Shown here in pieces: positions 8,048 to 15,705 of a stretch of DNA of 64,000 nucleotides. The translations under genes and the position numbers were made by a program. The DNA lies in assembly GCF_013364275.1 (NCBI RefSeq), contig NZ_CP054932.1, positions 4,340,001-4,404,000 of the forward strand. The letters are read 5' to 3'. The notes beneath the pieces are model-generated. The model was not told the DNA's origin. It was given only the letters and a program-made list of their open reading frames with translations, and did not search any database. The first letter of the stretch is position 1, and every line of letters starts with the position of its first letter. Source of the DNA: Actinomadura sp. NAK00032. Its GTDB lineage: Bacteria; Actinomycetota; Actinomycetes; Streptosporangiales; Streptosporangiaceae.

Positions 8048-9236
8048 CGAACGGCCGCCTTCTGCCGACCGGGGAGCGGCCCCGGACGCGGGGCTGCTGT
8101 CGCCCGTCCGGGCCGGGACGGCGGCGGAGGCCGCGACGAGCGACCTCGCCTACCTGACCGCGATGCTGGACGCCGAGGCGGCGCTGGCCCGCGCGCAGGC
8201 CCGCCTCGGCATCGTCCCCGCGGCGGCCGCCGCGGCGATCACCGCGGCCGCCGACCCCGGCCGGTTCGACCTCGTCGCGATCGCCCGCCGGGCGCGCGGC
8301 TCCGGCAACCCCGTGGTGCCGCTGGTCGCCGACCTGCGCGACCTCGCCGGGCCCGCAGGCGAGCACGTGCACAAGGGCGCCACCAGCCAGGACATCGCCG
8401 ACACCGGCGCGATGCTCGTCGCGGCCCGGGCCCGGCGCGCCGTCCTCGCCGATCTCGACCGGGCGCTGGACGCCCTGGCCGGGCTCGCCGCGCGGTACCG
8501 CGACACCCCGATGGCGGCCCGCACGCTCGGCCGGCAGGCGCTGCCGACCACGTTCGGCGCCAAGGCCGCGAACTGGCTGCTCGGCTGCCTGGAGGCCCGC
8601 GAGGGGCTGGCCGCCGCGCCGCTGCCCGTCCAGCTCGGCGGCCCCGCCGGGACGCTCGACGCCTTCGGCGGGCAGGCCTTCGACCTGGTCGCCGCCTACG
8701 CCGAGGAGACCGGGCTCGCGTGCCCGGTGCTGCCGTGGCACACCCGCCGGGCGCCGGTCGCGGGGCTCGCCTCGGCGCTGGCGGTCGCCGCGGGCGCGCT
8801 CGGCAAGATCGCCACCGACGTGTGGCTGCTGTCGCAGAGCGAGGTCGGCGAGGCCGCCGAGGCCGCGGGCGCCGGGAGGGGCGGCTCGTCCTCGATGCCG
8901 CACAAGCGCAACCCCGCGCTGTCGGCCCTGGTCCGCTCGGCCGCGCTGCAGGTGCCGGCGCAGGCCCAGGTGGTCCTCGCCGCGCAGGCCGCGCCGCACG
9001 AGCGGCCGGCGGGGGAGTGGCACGCCGAGTGGCAGCCGCTGCGCGAGTGCCTGCGCCTCACCGGCGGCGCCGCCGAGACCGCCGCCGAGCTGCTGGAGGG
9101 TCTGGAGGTGTCCCCCGAGCGGATGCGCGCCGACCTGGACGGCCTGCTCGACGTGCTCGGCGGCGACCCCGGCACCGGGAACGCCGCCGCGCTCGTCGGC
9201 CGGGCCCTCGACGCCTACCGGAGGAGCCGCCCGTGA
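8037..9236 (+). CDS. pcaB: 3-carboxy-cis,cis-muconate cycloisomerase
   Basis: 399 residues of the fumarase/aspartase superfamily. It lactonises 3-carboxymuconate to 4-carboxymuconolactone, step two of the protocatechuate branch. The superfamily signature GGSSSMPHKRNP is at about residue 285 and holds the mobile catalytic-serine loop; GATSQDIADT is the second conserved region. The start is probably TTG at 8037, inside the end of pcaG; no later ATG or GTG precedes the conserved domain. The stop overlaps the pcaD GTG start (GTGA). Confidence 0.93.
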   Translation: MPSDERPPSADRGAAPDAGLLSPVRAGTAAEAATSDLAYLTAMLDAEAALARAQARLGIVPAAAAAAITAAADPGRFDLVAIARRARGSGNPVVPLVADLRDLAGPAGEHVHKGATSQDIADTGAMLVAARARRAVLADLDRALDALAGLAARYRDTPMAARTLGRQALPTTFGAKAANWLLGCLEAREGLAAAPLPVQLGGPAGTLDAFGGQAFDLVAAYAEETGLACPVLPWHTRRAPVAGLASALAVAAGALGKIATDVWLLSQSEVGEAAEAAGAGRGGSSSMPHKRNPALSALVRSAALQVPAQAQVVLAAQAAPHERPAGEWHAEWQPLRECLRLTGGAAETAAELLEGLEVSPERMRADLDGLLDVLGGDPGTGNAAALVGRALDAYRRSRP

Positions 9237-10021
9237 CCGCCCCCCAGGACCGCCTGCTCCCCCGGTACCGCTTGGACGGCCCGGAGGACGCGCCGCTCGT
9301 CGTCCTCGGCCCGTCCCTCGGCACCACCATGGACCTGTGGCTCCCGCAGCTGCCCGCGCTCACCCGCGCGTGGCGGGTGCTGCGCTACGACCTGCCCGGC
9401 CACGGCGGCGCCCCCGTCCCGGACGGCCCGTTCACCGTCGACGACCTCGCCGGCGGGGTCCTCGCCCTCCTGGACGCGCTCGGCGCCGAGCGGGCCGCCT
9501 ACGCCGGGGTGTCGCTCGGCGGCGCGGTCGGCACCGCGCTCGCGCTGCGCGCCCCCGGCCGCGTCGCGAGCCTGGTCCTGTGCTGCACGTCCGCGCGCTT
9601 CGGCGACCCGGGGCCGTGGCGGGACCGGGCCGCGCTCGTCCGCCGCGAAGGGGTCGGCCCGGTGGCCGGCTCGGCGGCGGCGCGCTGGTTCACCCCGGCC
9701 TTCTCCGGCGCGGAGCCCTACGTGGCGATGCTCCGCGCGACCGACGCCGAGGGCTACGCCGCCTGCTGCGACGCCCTCGCCGGATTCGACGCCACCGCGC
9801 GGCTCGGCGCGGTCTCCGCGCCGACCCTGGTGATCGCCGGAGCGCAGGACGGCCCCACACCGCCGGCGGGCCACGCCGACCGGCTGGCCGCGGGCATCCC
9901 CGGCGCACGGCTGGCCGTCCTGGACGGCGCCGGCCACCTGGCGAACGTCGAACGCCCGGCCGAGGTCACCGACGAGATCACCGCGCACCTGGCGCGCACA
10001 TGGAAGGGGCAGGACGGATGA
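9233..10021 (+). CDS. pcaD: 3-oxoadipate enol-lactonase
   Basis: 262-residue alpha/beta hydrolase. It opens 3-oxoadipate enol-lactone to 3-oxoadipate. The nucleophile serine is in GVSLGGAVG (about residue 87), the acid is likely in GAQDGPTPP, and the histidine is in GAGHLANVERP near the C-terminus. In many actinobacteria pcaD is fused to pcaC as pcaL; here they are two genes whose stop and start overlap (ATGA). The GTG start at 9233 overlaps the pcaB stop. Confidence 0.93.
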   Translation: MTAPQDRLLPRYRLDGPEDAPLVVLGPSLGTTMDLWLPQLPALTRAWRVLRYDLPGHGGAPVPDGPFTVDDLAGGVLALLDALGAERAAYAGVSLGGAVGTALALRAPGRVASLVLCCTSARFGDPGPWRDRAALVRREGVGPVAGSAAARWFTPAFSGAEPYVAMLRATDAEGYAACCDALAGFDATARLGAVSAPTLVIAGAQDGPTPPAGHADRLAAGIPGARLAVLDGAGHLANVERPAEVTDEITAHLARTWKGQDG

Positions 10022-10410
10022 GCGGGGAGCGCATGACCGACGGGGAGCGGCACGCGCAGGGCATGCGGACGCGCAGAGAGGTGCTCGGGGACGCGCACGT
10101 CGACCGCGCCGAGGCCCGCAAGAACGCGTTCACCGCCGGCTTCCAGGACATGATCACCCGGTACGCCTGGGGGGAGATCTGGAGCCGCCCCGGCCTGGAC
10201 CGCAAGACCCGCAGCTGCATCACGCTCACCGCCATGGTCGCCGGCGGCCACCTGGACGAGCTGGCCATGCACGTCCGCGCCGCCGTCCGCAACGGGCTGA
10301 CGCACGAGGAGATCGAAGAGGTGCTCCTGCAGACGGCGATCTATTGTGGGGTACCGGCGGCGAACTCGGCCTTCGCCGTCGCCCAGCGGGTCCTCGACGA
10401 AGGGGAGTGA
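10018..10410 (+). CDS. pcaC: 4-carboxymuconolactone decarboxylase
   Basis: 130 residues, the normal length of the stand-alone enzyme, which decarboxylates 4-carboxymuconolactone to 3-oxoadipate enol-lactone. The segments RYAWGEIWSRPGLDRKTRS and HVRAAVRNGLTHEEI, and EVLLQTAIYCGVPAANSA near the C-terminus, are typical of the carboxymuconolactone decarboxylase family. The ATG at 10018 overlaps the pcaD stop. It is last of the five structural pca genes; pcaIJ and pcaF, needed to finish the pathway, are not in the window. Confidence 0.94.
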   Translation: MSGERMTDGERHAQGMRTRREVLGDAHVDRAEARKNAFTAGFQDMITRYAWGEIWSRPGLDRKTRSCITLTAMVAGGHLDELAMHVRAAVRNGLTHEEIEEVLLQTAIYCGVPAANSAFAVAQRVLDEGE

Positions 10411-10463
10411 CGGGCGGGTTCCGGGCGGCCGGCCCGGAGGGCGGGCCGCGCGGGAGGTGGCAG

Positions 10464-11276
10464 GTGGCGGGCGACGGAGCGGAGCGCGCGCGGCCGGTGA
10501 GCGTGGCCGGCAAGGTGATGGCGATCCTGAACGCCTTCGCCCAGGGCGGAGTCCGGCTCAACCTGAGCGAGATCTGCCGCCGCTCCGGGCTGCCGCTCGC
10601 GACCGGGCACCGGCTCGTCGGGGAACTGGTCGGCGGCGGGTTCCTGGAGCGGGTCCCGGACGGCACGTACCGCATCGGCACCCGGCTGTGGCGCATCGGC
10701 AGCCAGGCCCCGGCCGTCACGGGGCTGCGCGAGCTGGCCCTGCCCCACATGGAGGACCTGTACGAGGCCACCCACGACAACGTGCAGCTCGGCGTGCTGC
10801 GCGACGACCGCGTGCTGATCGTCGAGCGGCTGCGCGGTACCCGCTCGGTGCCGGTGGTCACGCAGGTCGGCGCGATGCTGCCGCTGCACACCACGGGCGT
10901 GGGCAAGGTGCTGCTGGCCTACGCGCCGCCGGAGGTCCGGGAGAAGGTCCTCGCCGGGGAGCTGGCCCGGCACGCGGCGCGCTCCATCACCGCCGCCGGG
11001 GAGCTGCGGCGCGCCCTGGAGCAGGTCCGCCGCTCCGGGTACGCGCTCACCCGCGACGAGATGACGCTCGGCGCCTCGTCGGTCGGCGCGCCGGTGCGGG
11101 ACGCGGCGGGCGAGGTGGTCGCGGCGCTGTCGCTGGTGTCGGCCACGCGCAGCGCCGACCTGCGGCGGCTGCTGCCGCCGCTGACGACGGCGGCGCGCGC
11201 CCTGTCCCGGGACGTGGCCGCGCACTGGGGCGGCGATCCCGACCTGTTTTCCGCTGAGCGGAAGACCGGGGCTTGA
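10464..11276 (+). CDS. IclR-family transcriptional regulator, probable pca/pob regulator
   Basis: 270 residues: a winged helix-turn-helix at about 15-75 (LNLSEICRRSGLPLATGHRL) and the IclR effector domain at about 90-260 (GVGKVLLAY, SVGAPVRD). PcaR, PcaU and PobR of other bacteria belong to this family and respond to beta-ketoadipate pathway compounds. Position between pcaC and pobA and the paired TTTCC-N7-GGAA dyads support that role. I chose GTG at 10464 because GGGAGG lies seven bases upstream; a GTG at 10407 overlapping the pcaC stop would add 19 residues. Confidence 0.88.
   Translation: MAGDGAERARPVSVAGKVMAILNAFAQGGVRLNLSEICRRSGLPLATGHRLVGELVGGGFLERVPDGTYRIGTRLWRIGSQAPAVTGLRELALPHMEDLYEATHDNVQLGVLRDDRVLIVERLRGTRSVPVVTQVGAMLPLHTTGVGKVLLAYAPPEVREKVLAGELARHAARSITAAGELRRALEQVRRSGYALTRDEMTLGASSVGAPVRDAAGEVVAALSLVSATRSADLRRLLPPLTTAARALSRDVAAHWGGDPDLFSAERKTGA
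11247..11265. promoter_or_regulatory. Dyad TTTTCC-N7-GGAAGA upstream of pobA
   Basis: Lies in the last codons of the IclR gene, 65 bases before the pobA start. It contains the inner palindrome TTCCGC-TGA-GCGGAA and shares the TTTCC-N7-GGAA layout and position with the site before pcaH. Probably the operator or activator site for pobA. Confidence 0.5.
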
Positions 11277-11330
11277 ACCAGCGGCGATGCGCGCCAGCAT
11301 CGCCGGGTGAACCGACGACGAGGAGGCTCG

Positions 11331-12488
11331 ATGCGTACCCAGGTCGCGATCATCGGCGGCGGCCCCGCCGGACTGCTGCTGTCGCACCTGCTCCATCTGC
11401 GGGGGATCGAGTCGGTGGTGCTGGAGAGCCGGGACCGCGACTACGTGGAGCACCGGCAGCGCGCCGGGATGCTGGAGCAGGGCACGACCGACGTGCTGCG
11501 CGAGAGCGGCGCCGGCGACCGGCTCGACCGGGAGGGGCTCGTCCACCACGGGCTGGAGCTGCGGTTCGGCGGCGCCGGGCACCGCGTCCCGCTGACCGAC
11601 CTCACCGGCCGGACGGTCACCGTGTACGCGCAGACCGAGATCGTCAAGGACCTGGTGGCCCGGCGGCTGGCGGACGGCGGCGACGTGCGGTTCGAGACCG
11701 AGGTCGTGGCCCTGGACGCGTCCGCGCCGAGCGTGACGTTCCGCAGCGGCGGCGAGACGCGCACGCTGGACTGCGACTACATCGCGGGCTGCGACGGGTT
11801 CCACGGCGTCAGCCGCCCGGCGGTGCCGGGCCTGCGGACGTTCTCGCGCGAGTACCCGTTCGCCTGGCTCGGCATCCTCGCCGACGTCCCGCCGTCCACC
11901 GAGGAGCTGATCTACGCCAACCACGACCGCGGCTTCGCGCTGCACAGCCTGCGCTCGCCGCAGGTCAGCCGGCTGTACCTCCAGGTCGGCCCGGACGAGG
12001 ACATCGCCGCGTGGTCCGACGCCCGGATCTGGGACGAGCTGGCGGTCCGGTTCGCCACCGACGACGGCTGGAAGCTGCACGAGGGGCCGATCACCGACAA
12101 GTCGGTCACGCCGATGCGCAGCTTCGTGGCCGAGCCGCTGCGGCACGACCGGCTGTTCCTCGCCGGCGACGCCGGGCACATCGTCCCGCCGACCGGCGCC
12201 AAGGGCCTCAACCTGGCCGTCTCGGACGTGATCGTCCTGGCGCGGGCGCTGACCGAGCGGTACGCCTCGGGGTCGGAGACGCTGCTGGACGGCTACTCGG
12301 ACGCGTGCCTGCGGCGGGTCTGGCGGGCCGAGCACTTCTCCTACTGGATGACGACGCTGCTGCACGTCGACCCGGCGGCGACCGACTTCGAGCGGCGGCT
12401 CCAGCGCTCCCACCTGGACTACGTGGCGTCGTCGGAGGCGGCCAAGACGTCCCTGGCGGAGAACTACACCGGCCTCCCCATCTTCTAG
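11331..12488 (+). CDS. pobA: 4-hydroxybenzoate 3-monooxygenase
   Basis: 385-residue flavoprotein of the class A aromatic hydroxylases. It converts 4-hydroxybenzoate to protocatechuate with NAD(P)H and O2, feeding the pca enzymes. The FAD dinucleotide fold GGGPAG is at residues 9-14, the DG motif is CDGFHG, and the second FAD motif is GDAGHIVPPTGAKGLN (about 280-295); the conserved QxxM-type stretch HRQRAGMLEQG is also present. GAGGAGG precedes the ATG at 11331. Transcribed with, or just after, the IclR gene. Confidence 0.95.
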   Translation: MRTQVAIIGGGPAGLLLSHLLHLRGIESVVLESRDRDYVEHRQRAGMLEQGTTDVLRESGAGDRLDREGLVHHGLELRFGGAGHRVPLTDLTGRTVTVYAQTEIVKDLVARRLADGGDVRFETEVVALDASAPSVTFRSGGETRTLDCDYIAGCDGFHGVSRPAVPGLRTFSREYPFAWLGILADVPPSTEELIYANHDRGFALHSLRSPQVSRLYLQVGPDEDIAAWSDARIWDELAVRFATDDGWKLHEGPITDKSVTPMRSFVAEPLRHDRLFLAGDAGHIVPPTGAKGLNLAVSDVIVLARALTERYASGSETLLDGYSDACLRRVWRAEHFSYWMTTLLHVDPAATDFERRLQRSHLDYVASSEAAKTSLAENYTGLPIF

Positions 12489-12527
12489 GCGGGCGGCTCC
12501 CCGCCACCGGAGGACTCCGGTGCCCGC
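12489..12527 (+). terminator. Hairpin downstream of pobA
   Basis: Starts at the last base of the pobA stop codon. Outer arms GCGGG (12489-12493) and CCCGC (12523-12527) enclose an inner perfect stem CACCGGA / TCCGGTG (12505-12522). Likely ends the pob transcript before the next promoter; no T-tract. Confidence 0.4.
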
Positions 12528-12574
12528 GCGGCGCAGTGAGATGCACATCACGCGAATTGGCAGTGCCTGAAATT

Positions 12575-12603
12575 TTGCCGCTTGGGCAAGTTCGGTTTAG
12601 CGT
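12575..12603 (+). promoter_or_regulatory. Predicted promoter of the MmpL-like gene
   Basis: TTGCCG (12575-12580), a 17-base spacer, then TAGCGT (12598-12603), in an unusually AT-rich patch of this GC-rich window. It fits the actinomycete housekeeping pattern TTGNNN-N17-TANNNT, about 50 bases before the start codon. Confidence 0.4.
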
Positions 12604-12650
12604 GGACGGGTCGCGGGTGGTCCGCGCGTCGCGACCGACTGGGGGATGCC

Positions 12651-14858
12651 TTGGCCACGCTGCTGTACCGGCTGGGCCGGTTCTCGTTCCGCCGCCGCGG
12701 CCTCGTGGTCCTGCTGTGGGCGGCGCTCCTCGTCCTCGCCGGTGTGGGCGCGGCCGCGCTGAAGGGGCCGACGTCCAACGACTTCTCGATCCCCGGCACC
12801 GAGTCGCAGCAGGCGATCGACCTGCTGGAGCAGAAGATGCCGCAGGCGTCCGCGGACGGCGCCACCGCCCGGGTCGTGTTCGCCGCGCCCGCCGGGTCCA
12901 CGGTCACCGGGCCGTCCGGCAAGGCCGCCGTCGAGCAGGTCGTCGGCCGGCTGAAGACCGCCCCGCAGGTCGCCTCCGTCCTCGACCCCTACCAGGCGGG
13001 CGCCGTGTCCAAGGACGGCCGGATCGCCTACGCCCAGGTCACCTACGAGGTGTCGCCGATCGAGGTGACCGACGAGGCGCGGGACGCGCTCACCGCGGCG
13101 GCCGGTCCCGGCCGCGCCGCCGGGCTCCAGGTCGAGATGGGCGGCACCGCCACCGAGGGCATGCCCGCGCAGAGCGCTGCCGAGGTGATCGGCGTCGCGG
13201 TCGCCGCGGTCGTGCTGGTCATCACGTTCGGGTCGCTGGTCGCCGCCGGGCTGCCGCTGCTGAACGCGCTCCTCGGCGTCGGCATCGCGATGGCGGCGAT
13301 CACCGCGGCCACCGGGCTGTTCGAGATGAGCTCCATGACCTCGACGCTCGCGCTCATGCTCGGCCTCGCGGTCGCCATCGACTACGCCCTGTTCATCGTC
13401 TCGCGCTACCGGCACGAACTGCAGGAGGGGCGGTCCGGGGAGGAGGCCGCCGGCCGGGCCGTCGGCACCGCCGGGTCCGCGGTCGTGTTCGCCGGCCTGA
13501 CCGTCGTCATCGCCCTCGCCGGGCTCGCCGTCGTCGGCATCCCGCTGCTCACCGAGATGGGCCTGGCCGCCGCGTTCGCCGTGGTCGTCGCCGTCCTCAT
13601 CGCGCTCAGCCTGCTGCCCGCGCTGCTCGGGCTCGCCGGCCGCCGGGTGCTCGGCGGCCGGCTCCCCGGCCTGCGCGGCGGCCGCCGCGCGAACCGCTCC
13701 GGCCAGGGCCGCGCGCCCGCGGGGGAGCGGTGGGCCCGGTTCGTCGTCCGCCGCCCGCTGCCGGTGCTGCTCGCCGCCGTCGCCGGTCTCGGCGTCATCG
13801 CCGCGCCCGCCCTGGACCTGCGGCTCGGGCTGCCCGGCGACGAGGTCTCCGCGCCCGACACGACCCAGCGCAAGGCCTACGACCTGATCGCCGACGGTTT
13901 CGGCCCCGGCTCCAACGGGCCCCTGATGGTCGTCGTGCGGGGGGACGCCGGCCAGGCGCAGGCCGCCGCGCAGCGGTTCGGCGGCGAGGTCGGCCGCATG
14001 GCGGACGTCGCCGCGGTGACCCCGCCGGTCGCGAACGCCGCCGGCGACACCGCCGTCCTCAGCGTGGTGCCCAAGAGCGGGCCCAGCACGCCGCAGACCG
14101 AGGACCTCGTCGCCGACATCCGCGCCGGGGGCGAGGCCGCCGGCGTCCGGGCCATGGTGACCGGGCAGACGGCGATGGCGATCGACGTGTCCGCCAAGCT
14201 CGGCCAGGCGCTCGCGCCCTACCTCGCCGTCGTCGTCGGACTCGCCTTCATCCTGCTGCTCCTGGTGTTCCGGTCGCTGCTCGTGCCGCTGAAGGCGACG
14301 CTCGGGTTCCTGCTCACCGTCGCCGCGACCTTCGGCGCGGTCGTCGCCGTGTTCCAGTGGGGCTGGCTCGCCGGGCTGCTCGGCGTCGAGGAGACCGGGC
14401 CCATCATGAGCATGATGCCGATCTTCCTGATCGGGGTCGTGTTCGGCCTCGCCATGGACTACCAGGTCTTCCTCGTCACCCGGATGCGCGAGGAGCACGT
14501 GCACGGCGCCGCCCCGACCGAGGCCGTCGTCACCGGGTTCCGGCACGGCGCCCGCGTCGTCGGCGCCGCCGCCGTCATCATGATCGCGGTGTTCGCCGGG
14601 TTCGTCGCCTCCTCCGAGTCGATGATCAAGATGATGGGGTTCGCGCTCGCGGCCGGCGTCGCCTTCGACGCCTTCGTGGTCCGCATGACGCTCGTCCCCG
14701 CGGTGATGGCGCTGTCCGGCCGCGCCGCCTGGTGGCTGCCCCGGTGGCTCGCGCGTGCCTTGCCCAACGTGGACGTCGAAGGTGAGAGGCTTCGGCATCT
14801 GCTCGACGAGCCCGGCGAGCGCGCCCGCGAGCGGGAGCCCGCGGCCTCGCGGAGCTGA
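12651..14858 (+). CDS. MMPL/RND-family membrane transporter
   Basis: 735 residues, about 12 membrane segments in two RND halves, each with a large extracytoplasmic loop after the first helix. The proton-relay Asp-Tyr pairs seen in MmpL proteins occur in both halves (VAIDYALFIVSRYRHE and GLAMDYQVFLVTRM), so the pump looks functional. Family members export lipids, siderophores or pigments using the proton gradient; the cargo is unknown. The start is TTG at 12651, eight bases after GGGGGA. The next gene, a PAP2 membrane enzyme, is 37 bases on and probably in the same operon. Confidence 0.88.
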   Translation: MATLLYRLGRFSFRRRGLVVLLWAALLVLAGVGAAALKGPTSNDFSIPGTESQQAIDLLEQKMPQASADGATARVVFAAPAGSTVTGPSGKAAVEQVVGRLKTAPQVASVLDPYQAGAVSKDGRIAYAQVTYEVSPIEVTDEARDALTAAAGPGRAAGLQVEMGGTATEGMPAQSAAEVIGVAVAAVVLVITFGSLVAAGLPLLNALLGVGIAMAAITAATGLFEMSSMTSTLALMLGLAVAIDYALFIVSRYRHELQEGRSGEEAAGRAVGTAGSAVVFAGLTVVIALAGLAVVGIPLLTEMGLAAAFAVVVAVLIALSLLPALLGLAGRRVLGGRLPGLRGGRRANRSGQGRAPAGERWARFVVRRPLPVLLAAVAGLGVIAAPALDLRLGLPGDEVSAPDTTQRKAYDLIADGFGPGSNGPLMVVVRGDAGQAQAAAQRFGGEVGRMADVAAVTPPVANAAGDTAVLSVVPKSGPSTPQTEDLVADIRAGGEAAGVRAMVTGQTAMAIDVSAKLGQALAPYLAVVVGLAFILLLLVFRSLLVPLKATLGFLLTVAATFGAVVAVFQWGWLAGLLGVEETGPIMSMMPIFLIGVVFGLAMDYQVFLVTRMREEHVHGAAPTEAVVTGFRHGARVVGAAAVIMIAVFAGFVASSESMIKMMGFALAAGVAFDAFVVRMTLVPAVMALSGRAAWWLPRWLARALPNVDVEGERLRHLLDEPGERAREREPAASRS

Positions 14859-14895
14859 ACCGGCCCGTCCCCCACCCCCACAGAAGGACAGCGAT

Positions 14896-15705
14896 GTGAG
14901 CCTCCTCGACCGACCGGCCCGGCCGGACGGCGCCCTGACGCGGCTGCGCCGGCCGGGACGTCGGAACACGCCCGACGCGGGACGGCCCGGCCGGGAGCGC
15001 CCGGGCGGGCGGCCCCACGCCGTCCGCGAGCTGGTCCTGATCGTGCTGCTGTTCACGGTCTACAAGCTCGGCCGGCTGCTGGCGAGCGGGCGGGTCGGGG
15101 AGGCGTTCGCCAACGCCCGCGAGGTGTGGCACCTGGAGCGCCTGCTGCGCCTGCCCAGCGAGACCGGCGTCCAGGAGGGCCTGCTGAACAGCCAGTTCCT
15201 CGTGCACGCGGCCAACAGCTACTACGCCTACGTGCACTTCCCGGCGGCGATCGCCTTCCTGCTCTGGGTCTACCTGCGGCGGCCCGCCCACTACCGGTGG
15301 GTCCGCCGGGTCATGGTCGCGCTGACCGGCGTCGCGCTCGTCCTGCACCTGCTCGTCCCGCTGGCCCCGCCGCGGATGCTGCCCGCCACCGGGCTCATCG
15401 ACACCGCGGCGCGGTTCGGCCCCGCCGTGTACGGGCCGCCGCAGACCGACACCGTCGCCAACCAGTACGCGGCGATGCCGTCCCTGCACATCGGATGGGC
15501 GGCCGTCATCGCGCTCGGCCTCATCGTCACGTCCCGGACGCGCTGGCGCTGGCTGTGGCTCCTGCACCCCGCAGTGACGGTCGCGGTCGTGGTCGGCACC
15601 GCCAACCACTACTGGCTGGACGGCATCGTGGTGCTCGCCCTGCTGGCGGTCAGCGTCCTGCTCCTGCGCCCGCCCGCCGCCGGACGGGCCGCGGCGCCCG
15701 GCTAG
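14896..15705 (+). CDS. PAP2-superfamily membrane protein (Aur1/Ipt1-like)
   Basis: 269 residues: about 55 charged N-terminal residues, then about six membrane helices. The PAP2 catalytic motifs are present as MPSLHIGWA (about 194-202) and ANHYWLDGIV (about 236-245), giving the phosphohistidine nucleophile, supporting His and Asp. Members are lipid phosphate phosphatases or, in the Aur1/Ipt1 branch, inositol-phosphate lipid transferases. The GTG start at 14896 follows AGAAGGA. The stop overlaps that of cphA on the other strand (CTAG). Co-transcription with the MMPL gene suggests a lipid-handling pair. Confidence 0.8.
   Translation: MSLLDRPARPDGALTRLRRPGRRNTPDAGRPGRERPGGRPHAVRELVLIVLLFTVYKLGRLLASGRVGEAFANAREVWHLERLLRLPSETGVQEGLLNSQFLVHAANSYYAYVHFPAAIAFLLWVYLRRPAHYRWVRRVMVALTGVALVLHLLVPLAPPRMLPATGLIDTAARFGPAVYGPPQTDTVANQYAAMPSLHIGWAAVIALGLIVTSRTRWRWLWLLHPAVTVAVVVGTANHYWLDGIVVLALLAVSVLLLRPPAAGRAAAPG

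Noticed and set aside
12651..14858. MMPL gene starting at an upstream in-frame codon near 12582
   Set aside because: That region contains the predicted promoter, and the extra residues do not resemble an MmpL N-terminus; TTG 12651 lies directly before the first helix with a ribosome site.
12597..15056. Very long open frame antisense to the MMPL gene (and similar long frames at 15126-19226, 1722-4370 and 45759-48530)
   Set aside because: High GC removes stop codons from the other frames. The translations are low-complexity Arg/Gly/Ala/Pro with no domain, and the opposite or shifted frame holds a clear protein family.
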